Shown: positions 26,178 to 34,767 of the stretch, piece after piece
Position numbering within the stretch: the stretch's first letter is position 1
Layout: every line of letters starts with the position of its first letter
Origin: Ruegeria sp. R13_0
Lineage (GTDB): Bacteria > Pseudomonadota > Alphaproteobacteria > Rhodobacterales > Rhodobacteraceae
Length of the DNA stretch: 64,000 nt
Direction: 5' to 3'
Assembly (NCBI RefSeq): GCF_017743995.1
Contig: NZ_JAGHRB010000012.1
Location: forward strand, 1-64,000
Translations under genes and position numbers: made by a program
The notes under the pieces: generated by a model
The model's input: only the letters and a program-made list of their open reading frames with translations
What the model was told of the DNA's origin: nothing
Databases searched by the model: none

Positions 26178-27130
26178 GGCGTAATCACGATCTTGCCGGT
26201 GGATTTGCGCTCCTTCAGCAGGCGCAGGCCGTGTTCGACTTGGTTCAACGGCAGGGTATGGCTGATATGAGGGGTAATCTTCCCTTCGGTATGCCATTGG
26301 AACAAGGTTTGAAAACTGTTGCGCACGATGTCAGGGCGGAACCTCAAATAACCGCCGATATAGAAGCCGATCACCGTCAGGTTCTTGACCAGCAGGTGAT
26401 TGGCCGGGATTTGAGGGACATCGCCACCGGCGAAGCCGATGGGCAGCAGACGACCTTCGGGGTTGGTGGCGCGGAAGGCGGCTTTGAACACGTCGCCGCC
26501 AATCGCGTCATAGACCACATCAGCGCCTCCCAACTCTTTGACGCGGGCGCGCAGGTCTTCGGAGGCGTCGATCAGGTGATCTGCCCCGGCGGCCTGTGCA
26601 ACCGCTAGCTTATCCGCACCGCGCGCCTGCGCGATCACGGTCGCGCCCATCAGTTTGCCGATCTCCACCGCGGTTAGCCCGACGCCACCGGCTGCTCCGG
26701 TCACGAGAAGGGTCTCACCCGGCTGCAACCGGGCGCGATGGTCCAGGGCAAGGTGACTGGTCCCGTAGGCGATCTGAATGGCGGCGGCCTCTTCAAAACG
26801 GGTCTCTTCCGGGATGGGGATGGCCCGATCCGCGTCGAACACGCCGTACTCGGCCAACCCGTCCTGGCCCGAGTACACGGCGACGCGGTCACCAACCTTC
26901 AAGCCAGAGACTTCTGGCCCCAGTTCGTCAATAACGCCGGCGATTTCCATGCCTAAAGTGAACGGAGGATTAGGTGTATCCTGGTATGTGCCCTTCTGCA
27001 TCAGTAAATCGGCAAAGTTCAGGCCACATGCTTTGATGGCGATTCTGACCTGTCCCTCGGCAGGTGTCGGCGTGGGCACTTCGACAATTCGCGCGTCGGC
27101 GCCTTTGGATTCTATGCGATATGCAAGCAT
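26174..27130 (-). CDS. NADPH:quinone oxidoreductase (zinc-free MDR family)
   Basis: A 318-residue medium-chain reductase. Seen are GMEIAGVIDELG, the nucleotide-binding TGAAGGVGLTAVEIGKLMGA and GADVVYDAIGGDVF. Zinc-binding cysteines are absent, as expected for quinone oxidoreductases and related enoyl reductases. It likely reduces quinones or enones with NADPH in the cytosol. The physiological substrate is not evident. Its stop overlaps the LysR stop by 4 bases. Confidence 0.88.
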   Translation of the reverse strand: MLAYRIESKGADARIVEVPTPTPAEGQVRIAIKACGLNFADLLMQKGTYQDTPNPPFTLGMEIAGVIDELGPEVSGLKVGDRVAVYSGQDGLAEYGVFDADRAIPIPEETRFEEAAAIQIAYGTSHLALDHRARLQPGETLLVTGAAGGVGLTAVEIGKLMGATVIAQARGADKLAVAQAAGADHLIDASEDLRARVKELGGADVVYDAIGGDVFKAAFRATNPEGRLLPIGFAGGDVPQIPANHLLVKNLTVIGFYIGGYLRFRPDIVRNSFQTLFQWHTEGKITPHISHTLPLNQVEHGLRLLKERKSTGKIVITP

Positions 27131-27456
27131 GGTGGTTCATCTCGGTTTTCAGGGAATAGGTCGCGGTATCAGTGAAATTGTCAATGCATTCAGTTGATTG
27201 TGCGCGCTAACAAAGACAGTTTGGCTTGACCAAGCCGCCAAAACTTCAGACATGCACAACCATAAACCAATGTACAGAGTTTCCAATTCAACCAACTTGA
27301 AAAAAAAGTCAAAAGCGGCAATATTGGGCGGCAGTGCTGTATCGGGGGATCGCACATGTCTGGTTAGGGGAAGCTTAAGGGGGCTCTTCTAACTTCTGTT
27401 TATGTGAACAGCGCGAAATCCCGCGACAGAAGTGTGTGTAGTAGAGGAGAATACCA
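27131..27456. other. Divergent promoter region, leader hairpin
   Basis: This 326-base region separates quinone oxidoreductase from the XRE regulator. It is rather AT-rich in the middle. A hairpin with arms CTTCTGT (27393-27399) and ACAGAAG (27426-27432) lies just ahead of the XRE gene's ribosome site (GAGGAG). A 64-codon plus-strand frame at 27198-27392 is not convincing as a gene. Confidence 0.4.
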
Positions 27457-27828
27457 ATGACTCATCACGTGGATGTCCATGTGGGCAAGCGTGTCCGGCA
27501 TCGCCGCTGGCTGATTGGCATGACCCAACAGCAATTGGCGCAGCAAGTTGGTATCAAGTTTCAGCAAATCCAGAAATATGAAACCGGCGCGAACCGAATC
27601 AGTGCCTCCCGCCTATGGGACATTGCCGACGCGCTGGACGTACCGGTCAGTTTTTTCTTTGAGGGTCTTGAAGACGGCCAGAAGGAGAAATCCGACAAAA
27701 ACGCGCTTCCTGCTGACCTGATGGGTGACAAGGAAGCCTTGGATCTGGTGCGCTCTTACTACGCGATTCCGGAAAACCAGCGTCGCCGCCTGTTTGAACT
27801 GGCACGCGTTCTCAGCGACGTTGCCTGA
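27457..27828 (+). CDS. XRE-family HTH regulator
   Basis: A 123-residue protein. The Cro/CI helix-turn-helix spans about residues 10-64 (MTQQQLAQQVGIKFQQIQKY), and a short C-terminal helical domain (IPENQRRRLFELARVLSDVA) follows. This compact type is highly conserved in alphaproteobacteria and is often linked to development, cell-cycle or exopolysaccharide control (SinR-like). Ribosome site GAGGAG precedes the ATG. hisN begins 45 bases after its stop. Confidence 0.9.
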   Translation: MTHHVDVHVGKRVRHRRWLIGMTQQQLAQQVGIKFQQIQKYETGANRISASRLWDIADALDVPVSFFFEGLEDGQKEKSDKNALPADLMGDKEALDLVRSYYAIPENQRRRLFELARVLSDVA

Positions 27829-27873
27829 TCACCACGGCTTGACACTGGACTTTGTTCGCAGCACCAGTGCTGC

Positions 27874-28665
27874 ATGAGCCAGACCGACCTGACCGACCTT
27901 GAAGTTGCCGAAGAAATGGCTGACGCCGCGCGCGCAGCCATTCTTCCGTATTTCAGACAAACTGACCTCGAAACCGACAACAAGCTGGCTGGCGGGTATG
28001 ACCCCGTAACTGTGGCTGATCGTGCAGCGGAACAAGCCATGCGGGCGGTTCTGGCGCAGCGTCGGCCAGAAGATGGCATTCTGGGTGAAGAGTTCGGTCA
28101 GGTTGAGGGGTCTTCGGGCCGGATCTGGGTGCTTGATCCGATCGACGGCACCCGAGGGTTCGTCAGCGGTACACCGACCTGGGGCGTTCTCATCGCTCTG
28201 TCAACGCAGGACGGCCCAATCATGGGCGTGGTGGATCAGCCTTACATCGGTGAACGGTTTGTGGGCGGTGCGGGCATAGCTCAACTGACTGGGCCTTTGG
28301 GCACAACTCCGTTAAAAACGCGTGGCACACAGGCGTTGGAGCAGGCAACCCTGTTCACGACATTCCCTGAGGTCGGCACACCCGAGGATCGTGCGGGTTT
28401 TCAAGCCGTCGCTGGGCAAGTTCAGCTCACCCGCTATGGCATGGACTGCTATGCCTACGCCCTGCTTTCTGCCGGTCAGGCAGATCTGGTGATCGAGGCC
28501 GGGTTGAACGCCTATGACATTCAGGCACCGATTGCAGTGATCGAGGCCGCAGGCGGTATTGTCACCAATTGGCAGGGTGGCCCGGCCCACAATGGCGGAA
28601 GGGCATTGGCAGCCGCCAACGCTGAAATTCACGCCGCGGCGTTGGAAATCCTGCGTAACTATTGA
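27874..28665 (+). CDS. hisN: Inositol-monophosphatase-family phosphatase, probable HisN
   Basis: A 263-residue Mg2+-dependent phosphatase. The metal motifs EEFG, LDPIDGTRGF and YDIQAPIAVIEAAGG are in order. Within the family, WVLDPIDGTRGF and the overall length match the histidinol-phosphate phosphatase group (HisN), which performs the penultimate step of histidine synthesis. Inositol phosphatase or 3'-phosphoadenosine phosphatase activity remains possible. It follows the XRE gene closely on the same strand. Confidence 0.83.
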   Translation: MSQTDLTDLEVAEEMADAARAAILPYFRQTDLETDNKLAGGYDPVTVADRAAEQAMRAVLAQRRPEDGILGEEFGQVEGSSGRIWVLDPIDGTRGFVSGTPTWGVLIALSTQDGPIMGVVDQPYIGERFVGGAGIAQLTGPLGTTPLKTRGTQALEQATLFTTFPEVGTPEDRAGFQAVAGQVQLTRYGMDCYAYALLSAGQADLVIEAGLNAYDIQAPIAVIEAAGGIVTNWQGGPAHNGGRALAAANAEIHAAALEILRNY

Positions 28666-28779
28666 ATGTCATTGCCGCAATGGTCGCGCGTGAGTAAACT
28701 GGACTGAGCCGGTTCTTGCGCCCGTTTTCCGCTGGCTAATGCACTCCTTGCTTGAGACGGGCAGAAGCAGGAGCGTTAA

Positions 28780-30117
28780 ATGCCCGAAATACTGATCAAA
28801 AACGCCGACACCATCCTGACAATGGATGATGATCGCCAAGAGTTGCACGGCGCGGATATCCTGATCCGGGGCGGCCAGATCGCCGAAATCGGCCAGGGTC
28901 TGACAACAAATGGAGAGGTCCACGATGCCTCGGGCTGCGTCATCACACCCGGGTTGGTGAATACGCATCACCACCTCTACCAAACGCTGACACGGGCGGT
29001 TCCCGGCGGGCAGGATGCGTTGCTGTTCGGCTGGCTGCAGACGCTCTACCCGATCTGGGCGCGGTTCGGACCGGATGAGATGTTCACTTCGGCGCAGATC
29101 GGTCTGGCCGAACTTGCCTTGTCGGGCTGCACACTCAGTTCCGATCACCTGTACCTCTACCCGAACGGAGCACGGCTCGAGGACACGATTGCCGCCGCCT
29201 CGGAATTGGGGATGCGCTTTCACCCCACGCGCGGGGCGATGAGTATCGGTGAAAGCGACGGAGGCTTGCCGCCCGACAGTCTTGTCGAGCGTGAACAGGA
29301 TATTCTCAACGACATGATCCGCGTGGTGGATGCGTTTCACGATCCTTCGGAAGGGTCTATGTGCCGTGTAGGCTTGGCGCCCTGCTCGCCCTTTTCCGTC
29401 AGCCGCGACTTGATGCGAGACGCAGTACTGCTGGCACGTGACAAGGGGGTGATGCTGCATACCCATCTGGCCGAGAATGACGAAGATATCGCCTATTCCA
29501 AAGCCCAATTCGGCTGTCGTCCCGGCCAATACGCCGAAGAGCTGGGCTGGACCGGCGCAGATGTCTGGCATGCCCATTGCGTCAAACTGGATGGGGTCGA
29601 GATCGACCTGTTCGCAAGAACGGGAACCGGAGTGGCCCATTGCCCCTGCTCGAACTGCCGCCTCGGGTCCGGCATCGCGCCAGTAAGGACAATGCGGGAT
29701 CAGGGCGTAAAAGTAGGACTGGGCGCGGACGGCTCGGCCAGCAATGACAACGGAAACCTGATGCTCGAGGCGCGGCAAGCTATGTTGCTGCAGCGCGTGG
29801 TGAATGGCGCAGACGCAATGTCCGCCCGCGAAGCGCTTGAGATCGCGACACGGGGAGGAGCCGACGTGCTAGGACGTCCTGATTGCGGGCGGCTGATGCC
29901 AGGTAAACGGGCCGATATTGCTGTCTGGGATACCCGCACAAGCCTCGAAAGCGCGGGCAGCTGGGACCCGGCGGCCCTCCTTCTGGCGGGACCAATGCAG
30001 GTCAAACATCTGTTCGCCGAAGGCCGCCAGATCGTGCGCGGCGGTCAGATCACGACGATTGACCTCCCGCGCGTCATCGAGACCCAAAACCGTCTGGCTC
30101 GCGCGCTTGCCGAATAG
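28780..30117 (+). CDS. 8-oxoguanine deaminase-type amidohydrolase
   Basis: A 445-residue metal-dependent amidohydrolase. Metal ligands are seen in NTHHHLYQTLTRA, MLHTHLAEN, HAHC and GADGSASND. The NTHHHLYQTLTRA segment is characteristic of the 8-oxoguanine deaminase branch of the atrazine-chlorohydrolase family, which turns 8-oxoguanine into urate. A convergent guanine deaminase 48 bases away supports a purine-salvage or breakdown role. Atrazine-type chlorohydrolase activity is much less likely. Confidence 0.82.
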   Translation: MPEILIKNADTILTMDDDRQELHGADILIRGGQIAEIGQGLTTNGEVHDASGCVITPGLVNTHHHLYQTLTRAVPGGQDALLFGWLQTLYPIWARFGPDEMFTSAQIGLAELALSGCTLSSDHLYLYPNGARLEDTIAAASELGMRFHPTRGAMSIGESDGGLPPDSLVEREQDILNDMIRVVDAFHDPSEGSMCRVGLAPCSPFSVSRDLMRDAVLLARDKGVMLHTHLAENDEDIAYSKAQFGCRPGQYAEELGWTGADVWHAHCVKLDGVEIDLFARTGTGVAHCPCSNCRLGSGIAPVRTMRDQGVKVGLGADGSASNDNGNLMLEARQAMLLQRVVNGADAMSAREALEIATRGGADVLGRPDCGRLMPGKRADIAVWDTRTSLESAGSWDPAALLLAGPMQVKHLFAEGRQIVRGGQITTIDLPRVIETQNRLARALAE

Positions 30118-30128
30118 CGGGATCCGCC

Positions 30129-30162
30129 CTTCATCTGGCTAATAATATCCCCGCCGAAGGCA
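30129..30162 (+). repeat. Post-stop hairpin element, copy D
   Basis: The core CTTCATCTGGCTAATAATAT is followed by CCCC and the minimal hairpin GCC-GAA-GGC (30153-30161). It fills nearly all of the 48 bases between the convergent deaminase genes and reads in the sense of the plus-strand gene. Confidence 0.8.
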
Positions 30163-30165
30163 CAT

Positions 30166-31455
30166 TCAATTGGCGACCCGCACCCCTCCGATCCAGACAT
30201 CGGCAATAGCGCGGTCGTCTCCCATCATGATGGTGGGGAACACGGCCTCCCACATATCATCGGCATGTACCTCGCGCTGGGCGATAGCCGGGGTCGAGGC
30301 GAGGTCGATCACCACCAGATCGGCCTCCATCCCCGGGACGACATTCCCAATGCTGTCGTCCATCCGCAGTGTTCGCGCCGACCCGACTGTACCCAGCCAG
30401 AGCAATTGCGCCGGGTGCAGGGGGCGGCCACGCAGCTGGCCGATCTCATAAGCTGCGGCCATGGTGCGCAGCATCGAAAAGCTGGATCCGCCACCAGTAT
30501 CGGTGGCCAGTCCAACGCGGTGGCCGTCCCGGATCAGCCCGTTCATATCGAACAGACCCGACCCGATAAAGGTGTTCGAGGTCGGGCAATGCACCAAACC
30601 AGCGTCCACCTCGCGCAGCCGATCCCGCTCGCGATCTTCCAAATGGATGACGTGACCATAGAGACCATTCTGTCCCAGCAAGCCGAACTTCTCATAGGTA
30701 TCCAGATAGTCGCGCGCATCCGGGAACAGGGACCGGACCCATTCGATCTCATCGGTTTGCTCGCTCAGATGGGTTTGCATCAGGCAATGCGGATGCTCTG
30801 CCCAGAGCGCGCCCAAAGCCTCAAGCTGTTCGGGTGTCGAGGTGGGCGAGAACCGCGGCGTGATCGCATAGGACAGACGATCCACGTGGTGCCATTTCTC
30901 CAACAGGGCCTGAGACTGATCATAGGCCGTTTGCGCTGTATCCTGCAGCCCTTCTGGCGCGTTGCGGTCCATGCAGGTCTTGCCTGCAACAACCCGTTGC
31001 CCGCGCTGTTGGGCGACCGAGAAAAAGGCATCGACGCTTTCAGGGTGAATCGTGCAGAAACTGCACATGGTCGTCGTTCCATGCGCGGCTGTTAGATCGA
31101 GGTACCGGTTGGCGATTTCGGTGGCGTAATCGATATCGCCGAACTTCATCTCTTCGGGGAAGGTATAGGTGTTCAGCCAGTCGATCAGCCGCTTGCCCCA
31201 ACTCGCGATCATGGCGGTCTGCGGGAAATGCACATGCGGGTCGACAAACCCGGCCATGATCAAGTGAGATCCGTAGTCCGTAACCTCGGCATCCGGATGC
31301 GCGGCACGCAAGCGATTCAGCGCACCGACGGCCTGGACGCGCCCATCCTCGATCACGACCGCTTCGTCGAGTTTGGTGCAGTCCGTTGGCTCTCCCTCAA
31401 AAGGGGAGCCGTCAAAACTCAGAACGCGCCCTTTCAAAAGCGTCTTTTGCGCCAT
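30166..31455 (-). CDS. guaD: Guanine deaminase
   Basis: A 429-residue zinc amidohydrolase turning guanine into xanthine. Diagnostic segments are VDPHVHFPQTAMIASWG, LNTYTFPEE, MQTHLSEQ, HVIHLEDRE and the metal Asp in GLATDTGGGSSFSM. Length is normal for bacterial GuaD. It faces the 8-oxoguanine deaminase, so both enzymes of guanine-type base breakdown sit tail to tail. The start has no strong ribosome site but fits the family N terminus. Confidence 0.93.
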   Translation of the reverse strand: MAQKTLLKGRVLSFDGSPFEGEPTDCTKLDEAVVIEDGRVQAVGALNRLRAAHPDAEVTDYGSHLIMAGFVDPHVHFPQTAMIASWGKRLIDWLNTYTFPEEMKFGDIDYATEIANRYLDLTAAHGTTTMCSFCTIHPESVDAFFSVAQQRGQRVVAGKTCMDRNAPEGLQDTAQTAYDQSQALLEKWHHVDRLSYAITPRFSPTSTPEQLEALGALWAEHPHCLMQTHLSEQTDEIEWVRSLFPDARDYLDTYEKFGLLGQNGLYGHVIHLEDRERDRLREVDAGLVHCPTSNTFIGSGLFDMNGLIRDGHRVGLATDTGGGSSFSMLRTMAAAYEIGQLRGRPLHPAQLLWLGTVGSARTLRMDDSIGNVVPGMEADLVVIDLASTPAIAQREVHADDMWEAVFPTIMMGDDRAIADVWIGGVRVAN

Positions 31456-31598
31456 TCGCCTTGTTCCTTAGCTGTTTGAGCCCGTTCATCAGCATATGCG
31501 TGCGAAAGATGAGGGTAAATCGGCGCATTGTCATTGTTTTCCGGTAGCTGCTTCTTCTAATTAGGGGCCAATGGCGTGACAAAGAACGGGAGCAGCAC

Positions 31599-32990
31599 AT
31601 GACCACAGGCATTGATGATCCCGTAACCGAGGCTGCTGACGAAAATGTCTATGCGCTGGACCGCCGCACCGTTGCGGCGATCCTGTTTGCCGTTGACGTG
31701 GATGATCGCGACAAGCTGGTCGCGTTGATGGAACCGCTGCACGCAGCCGACATCGCCGACCTTCTGGAACAGATCAATCCCTACGACCGTGCCCGCCTGA
31801 TCCGTCTCTATGACAAAGAGTTCGATGGCGACATCCTGTCGGAACTGGATGAGGCCGTCCGGGAAGAGGTCATAGGAGTTCTAAAGCCTGATGTTCTGGC
31901 CGAAGCCGTACGGGACATGGAAAGCGACGATGTCGTCGACTTGTTAGAGGATCTGGAAGAGCCACAACAGGAGACGATTCTGGACGCGCTCGAGGATTCC
32001 GAGCGGGTCGCGGCAGAGCAGGCGCTCTCATACCCCGAAAACTCGGCTGGTCGTTTGATGCAGCGCGAGGTCGTCATGGCGCCCGAGCATTGGACGGTGG
32101 GGCAGGCCATTGATTTCATGCGCGCCAATGATGATCTACCGGAACAGTTCTATCACGTCGTGCTGGTTGATCCGCGCCTGAAACCGGTTGCGCAGATCAC
32201 CTTGGGCAAACTGATGGCCGCGCGGCGCGAGGTGCCGCTGAGGGACCTGGCGGAAGAGGAATTCCACATCATCCCCGTCGATCAGGACGAAGAGGATGTG
32301 GCCTATGCTTTCAACCAGTACCACCTGATCTCGGCCCCCGTTGTCGATGCCGATGGCCGTCTGGTCGGTGTTATCACCATCGATGACGCCATGGTGGTTC
32401 TGGACGAAGAACACGAGGAAGACATTCTGCGTCTGGCGGGTGTGAGCGACGAAAGCTCGATCTCGGACAGTGTCGCCGCGACCAGCCGTCGGCGTTTGCC
32501 GTGGCTTGCGGTGAACCTGTGTACGGCGATCTGTGCGTCACTGGTGATTTCGCAATTCGAGGCCGCGATTGATCAGCTGGTGGCGCTTGCGATCCTGATG
32601 CCGATTGTCGCCTCGATGGGGGGCAATGCGGGGACACAATCACTGACGGTTGCGGTGCGGGCCTTGGCCACGCGCGACCTGACCGCCTCGAACGTCATGC
32701 GCGTGATCCGGCGAGAGCTGTTGGTCGGCATGCTGAACGGCCTGTGCTTTGCGATCGTTCTGGGCACGGTTGGAATGCTCTGGTTCGATTCGCCTCTGCT
32801 TGGGGTCGTGATTGGGTCAGCTTTGGTCGTGAACATGATCATCGCGGGCTTTGCAGGTACGGTAGTACCGGTCTTGCTGGACCGAATGGGCATTGACCCG
32901 GCGCTGGCATCGGGGACGTTTGTGACAACCACAACGGATGTCATGGGCTTCTTCATCTTCTTGGGACTTGCCAGCGTGGTGCTTCTGTGA
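31599..32990 (+). CDS. mgtE: MgtE magnesium transporter
   Basis: A 463-residue Mg2+ channel/transporter. The N domain with repeated acidic helices (LVALMEPLHAADIADLLEQI) covers about residues 30-140, two CBS domains about 140-265 (including SAPVVDADGRLVGVITIDDA), and five membrane helices follow with MPIVASMGGNAGTQSLT, the conserved pore region. Mg2+ bound to the cytosolic domains gates the channel. Its last 4 bases overlap the cyclo-ligase start, so the two are translationally coupled. Confidence 0.95.
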   Translation: MTTGIDDPVTEAADENVYALDRRTVAAILFAVDVDDRDKLVALMEPLHAADIADLLEQINPYDRARLIRLYDKEFDGDILSELDEAVREEVIGVLKPDVLAEAVRDMESDDVVDLLEDLEEPQQETILDALEDSERVAAEQALSYPENSAGRLMQREVVMAPEHWTVGQAIDFMRANDDLPEQFYHVVLVDPRLKPVAQITLGKLMAARREVPLRDLAEEEFHIIPVDQDEEDVAYAFNQYHLISAPVVDADGRLVGVITIDDAMVVLDEEHEEDILRLAGVSDESSISDSVAATSRRRLPWLAVNLCTAICASLVISQFEAAIDQLVALAILMPIVASMGGNAGTQSLTVAVRALATRDLTASNVMRVIRRELLVGMLNGLCFAIVLGTVGMLWFDSPLLGVVIGSALVVNMIIAGFAGTVVPVLLDRMGIDPALASGTFVTTTTDVMGFFIFLGLASVVLL

Positions 32991-33544
32991 CCGATCTGAC
33001 TGAAATCAAAGCGATGGCGCGCAAGGCTGCGTTTGCCCGTCGCAAAGCGGCGTTTGATGCCTCTGTGCCGGGCTCTGCGGGCCGTTTGTCCGAGATACTG
33101 GCAGGTCACCGGGGCGTGCCCATGTCAGGCTATATGCCAATCCGGACAGAGATCGACCCGCTGCCTGCAATGGCTGAGGCCACAGCCTACGGTCCCGTTG
33201 GTGTGCCGGTGATTCAGGCCGCGGGGCAGCCGCTGAAATTCTCGCGTTGGACGCCTGAGGGCGCTTTGAAGGACGGACCGTTCGGGGCGAAAGTGCCCGA
33301 GATCGATGACTACTTCGACCCCGAAATCCTGATTGTCCCGTTGGTGGCTTTTGACGCCAAGGGCGGCCGCCTTGGCTACGGTGGCGGGTTCTACGACCGC
33401 ACCTTGGAAGGGCTACGCGCCAAACGCCCAACCCTGGCGATCGGCTTTGCCTTCGATGGGCAAGAGGCCGAAGGGCTGCCGTTGGAGTCCACCGATCAGC
33501 CACTGGATATGGTTGTCACGGAAAGCCGTGTTCTGACGTTCTAA
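32987..33544 (+). CDS. 5-formyltetrahydrofolate cyclo-ligase
   Basis: A 185-residue enzyme that recycles 5-formyl-THF to 5,10-methenyl-THF using ATP. The basic N-terminal ATP region KAAFARRKAAF and the C-terminal GYGGGFYDRTLEGL motif are diagnostic. The start ATG/GTG overlaps mgtE's stop by 4 bases. It continues the mgtE operon; ymdB follows further on the same strand with one small opposite gene between. Confidence 0.92.
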   Translation: MTDLTEIKAMARKAAFARRKAAFDASVPGSAGRLSEILAGHRGVPMSGYMPIRTEIDPLPAMAEATAYGPVGVPVIQAAGQPLKFSRWTPEGALKDGPFGAKVPEIDDYFDPEILIVPLVAFDAKGGRLGYGGGFYDRTLEGLRAKRPTLAIGFAFDGQEAEGLPLESTDQPLDMVVTESRVLTF

Positions 33545-33554
33545 GGCTGCCTTG

Positions 33555-33788
33555 TTAGATCGAGTGGTTTTCGCGGAAGTATTCCCAAGCGTCTACCTCG
33601 CGGCCACTAGCCAATATGCAAACGCCGGTTTGCCCGTCGGCACCGTCGCGGATTTCATACTTGCCACCGCTTTCCACGCAGAATGTGGCCGCAGGGTTGG
33701 CAATCTGCGTGTTGGAATCGCTCGTGGCCGCTTGATCGCAAGCGGCAAGCGCAGTGAGGCCAAGGACAGACAATAGGATACGCGACAT
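33555..33788 (-). CDS. DUF333 small lipoprotein
   Basis: A 77-residue lipoprotein. The signal MSRILLSVLGLTALAAC carries a lipobox LAAC with Cys17. The mature part is the DUF333 motif, CVESGGKYEIRDGADGQTGVC then LASGREVDAWEYFRENH, with two cysteines. Relatives are found in many proteobacteria and sometimes called putative hemolysin without proof. It would be anchored in the outer membrane or periplasmic face. It lies alone against flanking plus-strand genes. Confidence 0.88.
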   Translation of the reverse strand: MSRILLSVLGLTALAACDQAATSDSNTQIANPAATFCVESGGKYEIRDGADGQTGVCILASGREVDAWEYFRENHSI

Positions 33789-33877
33789 AAAGTTTCTCCG
33801 CTCTAAAGGGCTTTGACGGTTTATTACGGCAGCATAACCACTTGTGCTTCGCGTTGACCAGACTTACGACCGTTGGG

Positions 33878-34690
33878 ATGAGGATACTTTTTCTGGGTGA
33901 CGTCATGGGCCGCGCGGGACGCACGGCCATCCAACAGCATCTGCCGCGTCTGCGCGACGAATGGCGGTTGGATTTTGTTGTGGTCAATGGCGAAAACGCC
34001 TCGAACGGGATGGGGCTGTCGGGGGATCATGCCAAACTGCTGCTTGATGCGGGCGCGGATTGCGTGACGCTGGGCGATCATGCTTTCGACCAGAAAGACA
34101 TGCTGCAACACATCGAGAAAGAGTCGCGCATCGTGCGCCCGGTGAACTTTGCCAAAGGCGCACCGGGGCGGGGTCATCGCCTGTTCAACGCACCCGGAGG
34201 GCGCAAGGTTCTGGTGGTTCAGGTTCTGGGCCAGGTTTTCATGAAGCGGCCCTTTGATGATCCGTTCTCGGCGGTCGAGCCGATCCTGAAGTCCCACCCA
34301 CGCGGCGGGCAGGCCAACGCCATCATCGTCGATATGCATTGTGAGGCGACCTCTGAGAAAATGGCGATGGGCCACTATTGCGACAAGCGCGCCAGCCTTG
34401 TGGTGGGCACGCACACGCACGTACCGACGGCGGATTCGCAGATCCTGCCCGGCGGCACCGCTTATCTGACGGATGCGGGGATGTGCGGTGACTATGACTC
34501 GGTCATTGGTATGGACAAGGTCGAACCGATGCGTCGGTTCATCACCGGTATGCCCAAGGCGCGCTTTTCTCCGGCCAACGGTGAGGCAACCCTCAGCGGA
34601 GTGTTCGTCGAGACCAATGATCAGGATGGCAGCGCAAAATCAGTGCGCATGGTCCGCGTGGGCGGTCGGCTGGAGCAGGCCGGGCCGTAA
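33878..34690 (+). CDS. YmdB-family metallophosphoesterase
   Basis: A 270-residue protein of the TIGR00282 family. Metal-binding motifs are GDVMGRAGR near the N terminus, NGENASNGMGL, TLGDHAFD and GTHTHVPTAD. Bacillus YmdB is a 2',3'-cyclic nucleotide phosphodiesterase influencing biofilm and motility choices. The Met at 33878 (MRILFLGDV) is the natural start; upstream residues from 33842 are not family-like. Its role here is unknown. Confidence 0.9.
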   Translation: MRILFLGDVMGRAGRTAIQQHLPRLRDEWRLDFVVVNGENASNGMGLSGDHAKLLLDAGADCVTLGDHAFDQKDMLQHIEKESRIVRPVNFAKGAPGRGHRLFNAPGGRKVLVVQVLGQVFMKRPFDDPFSAVEPILKSHPRGGQANAIIVDMHCEATSEKMAMGHYCDKRASLVVGTHTHVPTADSQILPGGTAYLTDAGMCGDYDSVIGMDKVEPMRRFITGMPKARFSPANGEATLSGVFVETNDQDGSAKSVRMVRVGGRLEQAGP

Positions 34691-34767
34691 ATGCTTGCCC
34701 TGACCCGCGCAATGCGGGAAACTGGATGTCAGGCGCTTGGGCCTAAGGTTCGGACTGAAAACCACGA

